Shown here: positions 39,785 through 52,900 of the stretch, in pieces
Layout of the letters: each line of letters opens with the position of its first letter
Position numbering within the stretch: position 1 is the stretch's first letter
Origin: Stratiolaelaps scimitus
Lineage: Eukaryota > Arthropoda > Arachnida > Mesostigmata > Laelapidae
Assembly: GCA_019614645.1 (NCBI GenBank)
Contig: JABWDB010000016.1
Location: forward strand, 3,224,001 to 3,288,000
Length of the DNA: 64,000 bases
Direction: 5' to 3'
Notes under the pieces: generated by a model
Told to the model about the DNA's origin: nothing
The model's input: only the letters and a program-made list of their open reading frames with translations
The model's database searches: none
Program-made: the position numbers and the translations under genes

Positions 39785-39972
39785 CTGTGAGTAGGTCATG
39801 AACACATGACGATATCTGAGACAACACGGGTATCGTCATCGTTGCATTTAGCACCTCAAAATCATAAACAAGGTCACGTGCACCCTTGTAAAGGACTCCA
39901 GAAGACGCCAGATTTATCGTACACGTTTGCCAACAGGATAGTTTAGGACAGTTTTCCCAAGGGGAATGCAAC
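39785..39972 (-). CDS. ML-domain protein, internal exon
   Basis: This 188-nt exon has an excellent acceptor (TTTGTCTCTGTCCCAG) and a plausible donor (CACAG|GTGACG). Its 62 residues start LHSPWENCPKLSCWQTC. They continue with GVLYKGARDLVYDFEVLNAT and TIPVLSQISSCVHDL. The spacing fits the ML fold: a cysteine pair near the start, an amphipathic strand, an (I/V)-P-V-x turn and a cysteine soon after. There are four cysteines in total and one NAT sequon. No signal-peptide exon was found just upstream. The best nearby acceptor (about 40056) opens a frame that reads QDCDKTS and then stops. The gene is therefore incomplete, or a pseudogene, in my reading. Confidence 0.5.
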
Positions 39973-40642
39973 CTGGGACAGAGACAAATATGTAAAAAGT
40001 TTAGTCGATGAATTCGTTCATTCATAAATAATGCGACGTTTTGTCACAATCTTGAGCTGCAAAACAGAAAAGGAGAATCAATCTTTATTGTACAATTGTC
40101 TGAAACGGACCATGGTCCCAAACAGGTCGACTGACGGTTCTATCGCAACTACAGATCTTACGGTACTCCACCGATCAGTACATGCCAAACATGTTGTCTC
40201 GTGTGGACACTCGCTGGATCGGACGGCCAAACAAGGGAAAGTCACGTGCCCTCAATGACCTTTGCTTACCCACACGCGAACACGGGAAAGATCGGAGCTT
40301 GGCCCAACTTCCCCGCTCATCTCTTTTGATCCTATCACATGGCCCCACCGCGCTCAGGATCTACCGAAGAGAATAGACTCCTGCACGTGCAGTAGTGTTT
40401 GTCTATCCGGTACGGGCCACGCCTGATGGCTTACGCTCACGGCAGCGCGTTTCCACCGTCGTTGTGTGGTCGCAGTCGCAGTTGCGTTCGACGGCCGTAA
40501 TCTCCCGACAGCCTGTTGGACAACATGGGTCATTCTACGATCGGATGTGCGCTAATCTACTGACACCTCTGTTAGGCAACTTTTGCCTACGTACAGCATC
40601 TTAGCATATCGGCAAGCAACAACAGGGAGGGAGGGAGCAACA

Positions 40643-40643
<1 letters not shown>

Positions 40644-40689
<46 letters not shown>
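40644..40689. repeat. TA microsatellite (about 46 nt)
   Basis: Uninterrupted alternating TA. Confidence 0.95.
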
Positions 40690-40692
<3 letters not shown>

Positions 40693-43600
40693 GATGTAAT
40701 CAATAACTTGATCAGTTGACATCTGCGGCTCATTGTGCTATCATCCTTGCTAACAGTTTGTTTCGTGCCCGTATGGGGGCTAATATAATATTATACCAAT
40801 TCATTATACAAAAAGTAGTTATGTAATATAATGCGACTGCACTAAGTTGAGTTGCATTTTGAGCGCCGCACGGCCCCCTTTGGGTGCTTCCATTCAACTG
40901 AGTTCCTTTGTAAACAGCGCATACGGAGTCGTATTATATATCTCAAAGAAGAAGAAAAAAATCCCACTATGCCTGACCCCTTTCACACCTTTCCGATCGA
41001 CCTACATCCTTTCTTCTGTCGGATCGTGTTCGAATATTTTGCAAAAACACCTCAGTGCCGGAGGTCGTGTCAGACACGATGTATTCGCTCGCTTCCTCGA
41101 TCGGTCTGAGCTTAAAAATGCGTCAGTGTACTCGGCACGTTTCGCGCCCTCCCCTCTGGCACTGAATATGGCTCCGCCGTGCGTGTGTATGTCCATGTTT
41201 GGGTACGTGCGGTGTGATGTGTTCCCTCCGGATCAGTCAGTGTGGTCACCGTACGGGGTATGAATGTCGGCAAATCGGCAGGGCCAAAGGATTTCTCCCT
41301 TTTGTTGGTTCCTTTTTCTCCTGACTTTGTTGGTCTCGGTGGGTGTCGACCAGAACGTCATCCGAGTGAACGGATTGGCCGAAATCGAGGTCGAAATGTC
41401 ACTTGATCATACGTCAATTGGCGCACAACTCTATTCATGGTGAAACTAAAAACTCCGCGAAAGAACTGTGACCGTCCACAGCTTCCCGCGATAGCTGAAG
41501 TAAGGACCTTAGCTGTAGCACCTACTCTCGTTGTCGAGGTCATGTCTCTCGAGTTGTGCTACTTCAACGGCTCCTACTGCTGCTAGAAGTTAGTAGTCGT
41601 GGCATTAGTGTATCACAGCTACGGCCGTTACTGCTTTACAGCGAGAGACGTCATCTTTCTGCTATTGAAATAGGGGTCGTGGACAGGGGCGAAGCGGCGC
41701 CAGCGGAGCTGTGACGAAAGTTTATTTAAATGTCAATTGAACTCAACGACCAATAGGCGAGGCGGGACGGTTGAACGGACGCATCACATTATAAGCCAAA
41801 GCCGCGGACAGAGAGCACTCTGCATCGTACAGGGCGACCTTTTGGTGCACAGTGCAGATAGGCGCTCGAAGCTGTCTCCAATTTTTTTATCGGTTTTGTG
41901 GCAAAACTTCCAGATTGCTAGCACGCATGTGCCATTTAGAACTTCTTGTCGCCGAGTCGCCAAACGCTATTTATCGACTACGCGTTCTGTAATGCATATA
42001 GCTGATATCATTACTTGCTGACAGAGCCATCTGAATCGTTTTCTATGGTTTTGTTTATGTTCGAGATAGACGGGATTGACTGCAACGAATCATAGCCGTC
42101 TGTATATATGCCACCGTAGGCGGGATGTTTTGAGCATATTTTTGTGGCCACTATAGACGTTCGCCACAAGGACGAGATTAATAAAAGATAGGTAGTGACG
42201 TTCAGCTATCGTGGTAAATATACTGCCGGGCCGAGACGTTCGCGCCACGGTGATGAAACCGAGTGGAAAATCGTGGAGACATGGTTCGTGGCGTTGGCAA
42301 ACGAGGACAAACGATTTGCTCGATCGGCTTGACCCAAAACGACGCACATGGAAAGGAATTCATTTCTTCATTTCTTATATTTAAACTACGAGATGAGAAA
42401 GCGTCGACAGCCTGCCCAGATATTAAAGTGTCGTAGCTCGATGATTTATCCCCTGTGACGGCTCGATCAAGCTGACCAACAGCAACAGGACAGCAGGTTC
42501 GATAGTAACAGCTACATCAACGTCATCCGTGGCTTTGGCCACAAGGACACTTGCGACGTGTCGAGAACAAGACAATCACTCTGGGAGACACAGCACAATA
42601 GCGGCTTGGACTGAACACAGGGAAACGACATCTCCAAAAACCGCCTCCGGCTGAACACGGTTACGTTTCTGTCTGCTATCTCTCTCTCCTCTTTCCTTCC
42701 TCTCTCGCTTCCATTTTGGTGACACTTAAACTGTTGGTGGATCAGCAGAGATTGATATGATAAAACAGTCGGTGGCCGCAACAAACCGACGCGACTTCAA
42801 CATTGTGGTCAGCAGAAGTCCGCAGAGGGTCGATTGACGTCCCGCGATCGAACAGTGGCAACGACTGACTAAATGGAAAATGTAACGGGAGCCCAAAGAG
42901 TATTGAATCTCTACCGGACTCGAGAGAACGCTGGGTCTGTCTCGCTCTGTTTACCCGTGCAGGCGTTGTGTCAGCAACAACCTGTTGTGAGTGAGTGGTG
43001 TTCAACAATAGCCCCTGCGCTGTTCATTTCTTTGTCGTACAGCTCCAGCTCTTATTTCGTTCCGTTATACAACACCGTCTTGGTCGCCAGAACCACTGAC
43101 AGGTTTCGATGACCACAAAAGCCTCTGCGCGGATCGAGCTGTTCATCGCCGACACATGAGCCCGGCTAGCGTTGAAGGGTTGAACGCCGTTGAATAGCCG
43201 ATGTGCGGGAGGAGGCCGCAGGGCATCTGCGAGATGATCATCACCAACAACTTGTGGTAGCTAACTATCGCATTCGCCAACAAACACAATCTGCTGGGCG
43301 CCTTTGTAACTTATCACCCAGTACCGTTTGGTCACCCTGGGGAGCAGCAGCGACTATAAACGACACACAAGCAAACATCGTCACCCGCATAACCACAAAA
43401 CCCAAACAAATTGTCTCGCGGCCACAGAATAAACAAGCGCCTACGATCCCACGCTACCCGACCGCCGTCGCACCATGCGAATATTGGCAAAACACACTAG
43501 CCACATTAACCTTTACAATGCCTGGAGAGAGTCCCCTCTTAATCGTCACATTTGTGGCAATAACATTTTGTAGCATAGAAACAGCAATGCGAGAGAGAAC

Positions 43601-44151
43601 TAAAAACCAACGGATAACAGTTTAGTAAGCTGAAAGCTGATGAGATTATGTGGTTGACCTCCAAGGCAAAGACAATATCAAACACTACGGCTACACCTAA
43701 AAATCTTGAGTTCAGTATCGTATACATTTGTCAAGTTAGAGGGAGCAAGTATATCGTAGTTCCCACGAGTTGAATAGACCAAGTGAATTAGAGGGAAGCC
43801 GATGTAATATAGATTGTATCTGATGGAATATAGATGAGAACGGTAGATGACTTACTTGTAAAAATGTCGAAATATGTAATACTTTGGTGCAGCAGCTTCT
43901 TTATTACTCAGGGTATCGACGTTTATTGATCGTAATCGAAGCGTCCTGTTATATGCCAATAAGGGCCTATTCAATTATGTTAATAATGTTCATATGCAAA
44001 ATTTCCCCACCGGCGCCGAAAACCTCCGGACCTTTCTATATATTTGCGCATCTTAACTGACCGAAATTGGCATTTAGTAATCTGAGCAGGGTGTTCCTGT
44101 TCAGCTGATGTTCCTGTTCACTTAGACGAGTGATCCGACAATTCCCATTTT

Positions 44152-44154
<3 letters not shown>

Positions 44155-44185
<31 letters not shown>
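44155..44185. repeat. TA microsatellite
   Basis: Alternating TA of about 31 nt. Confidence 0.95.
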
Positions 44186-44188
<3 letters not shown>

Positions 44189-46671
44189 CTGGACGTATTT
44201 TTGAAACCCTACTTCAATGACCCACATTGTGTGTATACGCATGGCGAGGCCAAACTAGAGAATAGGATTAGCATCCAGACTGATTCTGTTTTTTAACTAA
44301 TTGCCCAACTGCCATACATACGAACCTAATTCTACAACTGGTCCCTCCGACAAGACGATCAAACATCACTATTTTATCCGCACTTAGATATATACGTACA
44401 TTTGAGCTGACTCTTACGTGTTGCCGTACCAACACAATCGAGACGTAATCACAATTGTTGCGCTCAATTTCTCATTGGAGACGGCTAATATCGATACGTG
44501 CTCGAATCGTTTGCGCCTCCCCAACCAGTGAAAGTAATTCTGCTTGATTTGAAGCAGCTATTTACCGGACAACCGTAACACATCGACCCTCCTGCACGGC
44601 TTATTGCTAGCTCTTAATCGTCGTCAGATTTGTTCTTGCTAGTTTCGTTTTGTTTTGTGTGTTCGTGTCAGATTGTCCTGTCAGATGACCTTTGTTGATC
44701 GTGTCTATGAGGATCCATTGTTTACCATCGAACTATGCCACCTCAGTCTTCGTCGACTCCTTCTCTTGGCCTAATCCGGCCTTCACGCAAGACTCCGTCG
44801 TGCACACATCCCGCTAGGCTTTCATACAAGTATCCTAATGTCGAGTCGAGATGGTAAGCAAGCGGGCCAAATCAGCAGGAGCTCCTAGCAGGCAAACATT
44901 AGCTTAGCTTCTTGTCCTGGCAGACTACCCAGAGACAAACAAACACTCGCAAGTCCCCTGCTTACAAGGGGGAACAGAACAGCCGCCCCGCGACAAGCAT
45001 CTTTCTCCAACCGAATCGCCCCAACTATATGGACACGGTTGCCATGTCTTCAGGACAGATGAAGGCGTCTACAGATCTTCATAGATTTTTAGGACTGCAG
45101 GGGATACCCGTCCCGTCATTGAGCGCCCGGTCTCACTTTGTCAGTATATAAGAAAATGGTTCTATATGTGTAGTGCCCGTTGTTGACCACGCTCAGTATA
45201 TAGTATATTGCCGACGAGTGATGCCCAATATGGGCTCCGCTGATGCTGTATGACGGCCCACAGCCAGGAATGGGCTGTAACGGGCATTGAAGCTTGTATT
45301 GAAGCTTCTTCTATCCCCGAAAGAAAATGGGCAGTATTGCTGACGAGTAACTTATCCCTCTGTATATGACTTAAGTGTGCGAAGACTGATTTCGTGGACT
45401 AGATGAGCCGTAGCGGATTCCTGACTCGCTAGCGCCGAACGAGCAGCAATAGCATACTCGGCAAGCTATCCATACCGAGCGTTATGAAGGAACCAAACAC
45501 TATTCCACGATGATTTGCAATTCGATTTTGCAGCAGGCATCCAAGAAGAAGAGATGCAGAACGAAGCGAGACTATGAAACTTCTCAGCGGACGAGATTCT
45601 ATTGCGGGGATGGTGGTGTTAGGAAGATCGCAGCACTACCGAGTGATCGCACCGAAGATATTCCTAGACAGCTTCACGGAAGCGACAAAAAAGCTGCGCA
45701 TAGTGCCGAGTGTGGCAAGAAGGTGCCACTCAGTGGTGCTGCTCTCTATGAGGTCGATGGATCATCTTTTTGGCGCCTAAGTTTGAATGCGAGGTGCGGT
45801 CTGTCGTACCATTTCAGTTTCAGCGAAAAAGCGTTGTAAAATTGAGACCTCAGACAGGCAGTCCCGTCGGGTAACTGTCGCGCAAGACCGTTAGCCAATG
45901 CAAAATAACGGTGTATACAGTCACTCAGCCAGCCCCCTTCCCAGCCAAAGTCGGTGGCTGTCTGTATAGCTAAGAGAAAGATACGCAGAAAAGCTTCTGG
46001 AGGAAGCCAGGGTCCACGGGCGAGTCGGTTATGGCAGTGTATACTTTCGAACTTAACTTTCGCATAGATATGTGAGGCGCGCTCGCCGTGTGAGCGGACC
46101 GCTTACGGCCACTTGACGACGCCACCCGCACATAGGCACAGGCCACGAACAAACACGCACACATCCCTCTTCTTCTCGGCGTTCCATGTCTTTCCTCGTC
46201 GCCGTCGGCCAGCCAGCCAGCGCTGGTCGAGCCGAATGATTCTATGCGATCGACGAGATTTGGATTCCCTCGAAATCTCGGTACGGACAGAAGCCGCCGG
46301 ACTTCTCTCTCCGGAAGAGATTCACCCGCGTCGTCGTCGTCTCCTCCTCCTTCGCCTCGACCGGTGGAAGAACTAGGTACCTAGTTGTGAGCATTGCCGT
46401 TGCAGCAGCTCAAGCATTCCCATTCGGGCGTCCGCTTGTCGAATGATAGATACATCGCTAGTGGAAAATGAAAGGGAAGGGGGCGAGGAATACGAGGCCT
46501 AGTGGGAGTTAGAGATGGATAGAACTGGCTAGAGAGAAGGGAAACGAAAAAGCTAAAGAAAGGCGGGGGAGAAATAAAGGAAGAAAGTCGTACGATGGTG
46601 GAGACGTAGAATAGAAGGGAGTAAGATCATGACCGGTCGCAGTGGGGCCGGATGGAGAGGATCTCAGGGGC

Positions 46672-46717
46672 GAATAGCTAGGCTATGGTCGCGTGAATAG
46701 CTAGGCTATGGTCGCGG
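46672..46717 (+). repeat. Tandem duplication of a 23-bp unit
   Basis: The 22-base string GAATAGCTAGGCTATGGTCGCG minus its last two bases, then completed, occurs at 46672-46693 and again at 46695-46716. A partial third copy (GAATGGTCGC) follows immediately. Confidence 0.85.
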
Positions 46718-47740
46718 GAATGGTCGCACCATACACACAGACAGGGAGACACACCCACTCAGTCAGCGAAGACCGATGATGTTGGTGGTGGCGATGATGC
46801 TGCTGCTGCGTGCGATGAACGACGACTAAGAGAATATATGCAAAAACCTCCTTCGCTTTTCCGTTCTCTCTCGCTCCTTCACTCTGTCGGCTTCGAGCAG
46901 ATACTCCGACTTCAATGTCCGGGTAGAGCCGCAGCGGTGGCCAAGGGAACGAGGGACAAAGGTAGGGGGGAATCGAGTGGACGACTGGGGCTGCTCGACT
47001 GCGGCTTAGGGGGCAGGGGTGTCTGGACGAGGACGAGTGCTGGCCGCATCGCATCGCACCGTACCGCACCGCACTATATGTATATATGGATGCCTTTCTT
47101 GGCTGGCCCATGCATTTGCATCTATTTTGACAGAAGGAATCGAGAATAGGGAAGAAATACGAAGAAAAACAACAGCAGAAATAGGCAAGAAGAGGTTGGT
47201 GGGCATGTCACATTTTTGCATTGTATTGTCTCTTGGCTCTTCACTCGAGCTAGCTGTATCGTAGCTGAGCCACTGGGTCCGATGGTGTTGCTTCGCTTTA
47301 TGAGACCTATGAGATTAGACTAGGTATTATATAAGACGGGTGTCTCTGTAGGTGTGTGTGTGCATATATATATGCGCATGGTAGACATATCTGTGCTATG
47401 CCAGAGTAAGTCCGCATTAAGTCTGACTTCGATGACGATCTCGGCGAGCGACACGTGTGTGCAAGTGCGTCGCCTTTTTCAGCGCTCCAGAACTTCTGAT
47501 TCAGCGGCAGGAGATTCGGGGAGAATTTCTACTTCAATTTACTCCCGTTCGAAGAATAGACATCTGCGGTGTGTGCTTAGTATACATCTACACATATTTA
47601 GATTATTCGTAAATCTACCCACGTGGGTAATAAGTGTCTCAAAACTTGAAGGCATTTAACTTCGAGATTCAAAAAAGGAGTTTTTTGCAAATCCAATGTA
47701 CAACTGTAAGCATATTATATATTTCATAAATATAATGCAA

Positions 47741-47923
47741 CTAGTACAACTTCTGTACCGTGATAGCTATCCGTTTAACTTCCAAAACGGCACTTTGAAA
47801 ATCTTGCCTGACTATGTATGTGGCTTCCTCAACCTCCTGAATGCTGAGATGGCGTACCTCGAATCCCAGTGAAGAAGAAATTTCTTTCGAACCTGTGCCG
47901 CTGTCTGCTTGTGGCGTGAACAC
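47741..47923 (-). CDS. Unidentified small coding-like frame
   Basis: Sixty codons start with a non-ATG codon (GTG) and end in TAG. The translation FEVRHLSIQEVEEATYIVRQ followed by DFQSAVLEVKRIAI has the hydrophobic and polar periodicity of a real alpha/beta protein segment and contains no simple repeats. The beginning could be set by an acceptor at CCACAAGCAG, near 47905. I do not recognise the family; the start faintly resembles the first strand and helix of acetyltransferase-like folds, which is only an impression. Confidence 0.2.
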   Translation of the reverse strand: MFTPQADSGTGSKEISSSLGFEVRHLSIQEVEEATYIVRQDFQSAVLEVKRIAITVQKLY

Positions 47924-49852
47924 CGCGTTTTATGAGGTGAGAAACGACTTTCAAGACGTTTCAGGACACCGTCGTTACATGGGATGCTACTTAGCCCTAA
48001 GAGAAGCAAGCACATCTCCTTTAGATCCTGCACACGTGTAAACAGCGATGATACCACTCTACACGCCAAGGCCAACATTCGCTTCTCGGCCTGCATTCGA
48101 AGAAGTAACTACCAATGATGACGACGACGACGATAAGCGTATAATATTTACTGGCCGTCGACTTGTGATCATGACGCAGACTTACCCTTGATCACTTAAA
48201 GAATCGCAATTTTTGCCTATGAATACATTTGTTTCACTTAACTCCGCCTTTGCATGCCGTGCTTGCCACACCTTGACGTACGCCAGGAACAATTCCCCTG
48301 TCAGTGATACCAGCGAATGTTGCTATCTAGTGTTGTTAGGAGTGAGTATCAATATTGCCCATCCTTGGCCAAACTCAGCTTCTAGTCATCTTTGCCCATT
48401 CGCCTTCCCGTTCGTTCGTCTACTTAGTTTCATTCTACTGTGATGTGACGTGATGTCCATCCTCTTCCGGATACTCGTTTGCCTTCAGCGAAGCCCATCG
48501 CTGCAGGTCAGCGGCGAAAATTCGTCGACTGAGGAGACACGCCTCATCGGGTTTCAGTTGACCATAGCGACCCTCCGATTGCTTTTCCCGAAGGCGAAAC
48601 GAACGACAGCAGCAGCAGCAGCGGGTTCTAACCGACGAGTCTACCGAACAGAACGAACAGGATGAAGGGTCTAATACCAGTCGGCCAGTAACCCTCTGTC
48701 GCTTTCCCCGACGCCCCGCTAATTTCGCGCGCGGTGGGGGTAGGCATCCAAAGCGCACTGTCGCAGCGCTGTCTGAGTGGTATAACCGGGCGGAGACGAG
48801 CAGGGGGTTTTGAAGCACGAAATCCCAAGTCTCGAGTGTGCGCTATGGCAGGAAGTCGATTTACGAGAGGAAGTTCTGTTAAGTGTGCGATGGATGCCGC
48901 CACCCCGCTGCCAGCCGCAGCGATCACTGTAGCGTCCATAGACATTCTCTAACCATTTCACTCTCCCTGTCGTTGTGTCGAGTCTAGCGAGCTCCATGAT
49001 CCGACCGATATACCACCCCCCTCTCGCCCGCCCATGCCCTTGGCCACCGCCCTCGACGGATCCTGATTCACAGTTGATTGCTAACTACTATAGCTGCTGC
49101 TGGCGTTGTGACGTAGATCGGTGGTATAGCGTCCTCGTTGAATGTCCACACTTATTTTTTTTTTTGCTGTAGATCGCCCCCAGAGCTGTCCCGGGACTGG
49201 TTGGGGTACTTGCGGATATCGCTGTCGACAGGAAACATGACGAAACAATGCCTTAGCGAGTTTTTGCTTTGGTTTGTTTTCATTATGACCGCGACAGCTA
49301 ACGAACATCAACACTCAACCTCCCAAAACAGCAACAACAGCTCCTCCGTAATCTTCACTGTCTTGTGAAGTAGGAGCGAATCAGTGGGTGAGTGAATGTA
49401 TTCTATAAACAGCAACCGTTTCCGGCAGCAGATACTATTTGTTGGTTTCGGGTTGCTCGTTGCGTCAAACGGACAGTGACTGAATGCCATGACACATTAC
49501 CGGCATACTCACTTGGACCACTCCACCCTCAGAGAACAAGCCAATCGGCATTTGGCCGACCATCATCTACGGCATCTGTAACTTGCGCACGTGCATCCAA
49601 GTTGCAGGTCGAAATGAAGCTGATGGCGTGCTTTCAGATATCTCGTTCGCGGTGTCCTCTGCCGATCGACAGGAGCCGATCCTACATAGCATATCCATGA
49701 GCTGTATGCATGTTTCATGTTTGTACAGCTCCCTTCAAATATTACCACGGACGAGCGTCTGCGCAACGTGAACGATGCGATAACAGCCGTATTGGAGCAG
49801 TGTTGGAGTATAGCCTTTTTGGCTACCGAAAACTAACTAGTTTTTTTTTTTT

Positions 49853-49909
49853 CAGAGGTTGTTAAAGGATTTCCACCACCACAGTGTGGAAATCCTTTAA
49901 CAACCTCTG
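49853..49909. repeat. Perfect 24-bp inverted repeat (foldback hairpin) with 9-nt loop
   Basis: The left arm is 49853-49876 and the right arm 49886-49909. The arms are exact reverse complements over 24 bases, around a 9-nt loop. Twelve T residues (49841-49852) directly precede the left arm, so on the minus strand the hairpin is followed by a run of twelve A residues. It is not a simple sequence repeat. Confidence 0.9.
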
Positions 49910-52900
49910 GAAGCAACATAAGTTTCATTTCACAAATCGTCCTTGCGAACAAATACGCGGTCGCAATTTTGATACCTGAGAATTATTATAAATGGTCACA
50001 CATCATCGCATAACGTAAATGCAACCGCAACTGAACATAAGCATCCCTTAAACCATATTCATTCTATTAACAATAGAAAACCAGAAAATCTTCAAACGTA
50101 TGCTTGTTCACAACGCCGCAGACGATTTCTTCGTTACTTTGCCTTCTCAGCGGCGATTTTCACAGCTGTGAATACAGAACTTTGCTACATGCGACGATAT
50201 CGGGACAGACAATCGTCCGGGAATAGCAGCCGGGAATAGCAGCCGATTGGCGTTGAGTTGTCCACATGAAGCTTTTGTCGTTGTAGATCTTCAGTTAATT
50301 CAATCAGAAAGGATATTAGGGGGATCGTACCGTCAATTCGCTTGTATCGTGATGCCGATTACATCGATATATTGTCGAATTGTTATTTTAGTACAATTCT
50401 TACTTGAAAACTTCAGCTGCCTCGTTTCACGTCCGCTGAAGAAAGAATGTCTGCTACAGTAATAAGGGAAGGACACGGCGATTCGACCTACGTGCCGTAC
50501 GCTTCGCTCTAAGCAGCCCTACGGCAAGTGATCAAAATTTTACACAAAGCCCCTCGACAGTCTCTACCGGCAAGCCGTTTGTGAGTAGCGCCTGACTTTG
50601 AGCCTGGAAGTAGCCCCCGCCGCCGCTGCTGCCGCGTTCGCCGATCTCGGAATGCCTAAAGAGCCGGCTAAGAAGGCTGAGAGAAAGTCGAGTTCCTCCT
50701 TTCGGTAGAGGGAGTTGGGATGGACGAGCACTATCTGCGCTCCCTGCCTCGCTGTCTGGCTGGCTGTTGTGCTGAGGAATCCTGATGAAATCTTCAACAG
50801 CTAGTGAGGAATCTGACCCAGCAGAAGAGGCTGACTTTAGCAGAAAGAGAGAAAATAAGCGGGAGCAAGAAATACGGCCTAGCGCGTCAAAATAAGCGCA
50901 CAGTCCAGACTACAGCGCTGTGATGTCCTCTGGCGCAGCTGAGATCTTAGGAGAATAACGGTAGTGGATAGTAGCGGTGGTTGCTGTCACTGCTGCAGCA
51001 CTAGCGGCAATGATAAACAGACGCTTCCTTCGAGACGAGGATAACGACAGGGATAGCGTACGGGCCTGACTCCGACGGAGTCTGAACAGAACTGAAACCG
51101 GTTCGTGGGACAGGAGAAGACGGCGAGTGAGACGTCAAGTCTTAGTGTTTCAAAAGTTCCACCCCCGAGAATGGCGCTGGTGGTGAAGGTGGCGACGGCG
51201 GTGATTGCAGCAGCAGAAGCAAAACGCAGCAGTTGCGTTTAAAAGCAGCGATTCTCCCGGTGGCCTAAAGGGAAGGTAGGAGGAAGGAATGGAGAAAGAG
51301 AGGTGGATTGGCCGGCGTTTTGGTCCTCAAACAGGGTCGACACGGGAAACGGAACTTTAGGATAGGTTTGGCAGGGTAGCACGAAGCGGCACCACTCAAT
51401 CTACCTAGAAGGCTAGCCTAGCCAGGTGGAAAGGTTAGATCTGGAGGCGAAAACGGTCAAAGTCCGCGCAGGCTTGCCAAGTGACGAAGCGAGAGTAAGG
51501 TAAAGAGAGCATGGACGAAGCTAAAGGTGCCGTTGGAGGTGATGCGACAGACGCTTTCCTTCTTGCTGCTGCTGTTGCGGCCGCGTCTAGTCAGCTGATC
51601 TCGGCAGCCCGGGACTCTACACAGCGCTCTACCTAACCTGGGACTCTATCAAGCGTCAACGGGTCGAACTGACTGGCCACGGAAGCCACACCGGATGCGA
51701 TGTTTATCTCTTGGAGCGACTCAAGGTGATCGAGATCTGCTACGAGTGGAACTGCGAAAGACCGACCGGTAATCCTTCTGATGCTACGATGTTTTATTTA
51801 TGGGGCAGGAACGGTGGACAGCGCCAGCTACGGCTACGCATCGAGCAGCATCGGCTGCCGCCAGAGGTTCCGTTTCTTCGCTGGCGATATTGCTGCGGCT
51901 GCTGCGGCTCCGACTGTGGTTTCTTCTTTTTCCGCCTTCTTTCTCTGGCTCCCGCTACCAACAGCCCTCAAAACCAACAGCGTTTTCGAAGGGCATGGGC
52001 CAGTTGGCGTCAGAACGCCGTTCCAACGGGTAGTTGTGTGCTTGTGCTGTTGTGCTTCGTCGACGAGTGACGGGTTCGGCCCGTTCACGGTTAGTGGGAG
52101 TGCAGTGGCTCGACACGTTTGGCAAGAAATGGCAACCCTCTTCGTTAAGGAAAACCTCTCTCCCGAGACAGCGTTCGTCTTCCTTCTTCGACGTCGGGCT
52201 CAGTCAAAACTGGTTCAGGGTTCGGTGACAGCAGGTTTCATAGGTCCGAGGCGGGCATGATTCATCGCGAAAGCAAAACAAGCCACGCGTGGGCTCCTCT
52301 TTGTGGGCGAACGGCCGGATGTGAAAGAGAGAAATGAAAGAGAGATTTAGGGACGCCAGAGGGCGCGCTCCGGTTAAGAAAAATAAGCAGATAAAGAGAT
52401 CATCGCTGCGGGTGCTCACCGATGGGATAGGCAGCCAGATGGCCAACCATTAGCCCGCGCGCGAATCCCTGACGACGAGCTGATGATAATGCATAAGGGA
52501 TTGGTCTGGCAGCAGGGATTATCGGTCAATGAAGTCATCAGACGGTGCTTGTTATGAAACAATCGCTGAATTCAATAAACATGTACACGGCTATAATATA
52601 AGAATGTCCATATAATGCACACAGGATGTATGCAGTGTACGTATGCTATGGATGGCGTAATATGATATTCCTCTTCGCATAGAATTGTTTTCTAATTTTT
52701 TTTACGCTGCAAGTGGTGTTAGTGCTTGGGTCACGGTTTGCATACGATCTAATATATATATATAGATTTTCCGGGCTGACCCACAGCCAGCATTTAGCGT
52801 CCACGCTACTGCTTGAGGTAATGTTTCGTAAGCCGGACCCCTTTAAATGCAAATGTGCAACGGTGGGGCGGTCGCACCCATGCACCTCCGAGTCTCCTTC

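Larger units (their letters stand above)
39973..49840. other. No firm gene
   Basis: Holds TA tracts at 40644-40689 and 44155-44185. Frames at 43203-43625 plus, 45510-45839 plus and 47812-48096 minus were examined. The second follows a good acceptor (CGATTTTGCAG) but has two competing open frames and no recognisable product. Confidence 0.5.

Noticed and set aside
40020..40056. Strong minus-strand acceptor (TTCTGTTTTGCAG) opening a frame reading QDCDKTS, considered as the upstream ML exon
   Set aside because: The frame stops within about ten codons and no donor precedes the stop. It could only be a broken or unused exon.
45510..45839. 109-codon frame after a good acceptor
   Set aside because: Two overlapping frames are equally open, neither shows a domain, and no partner exon was found.
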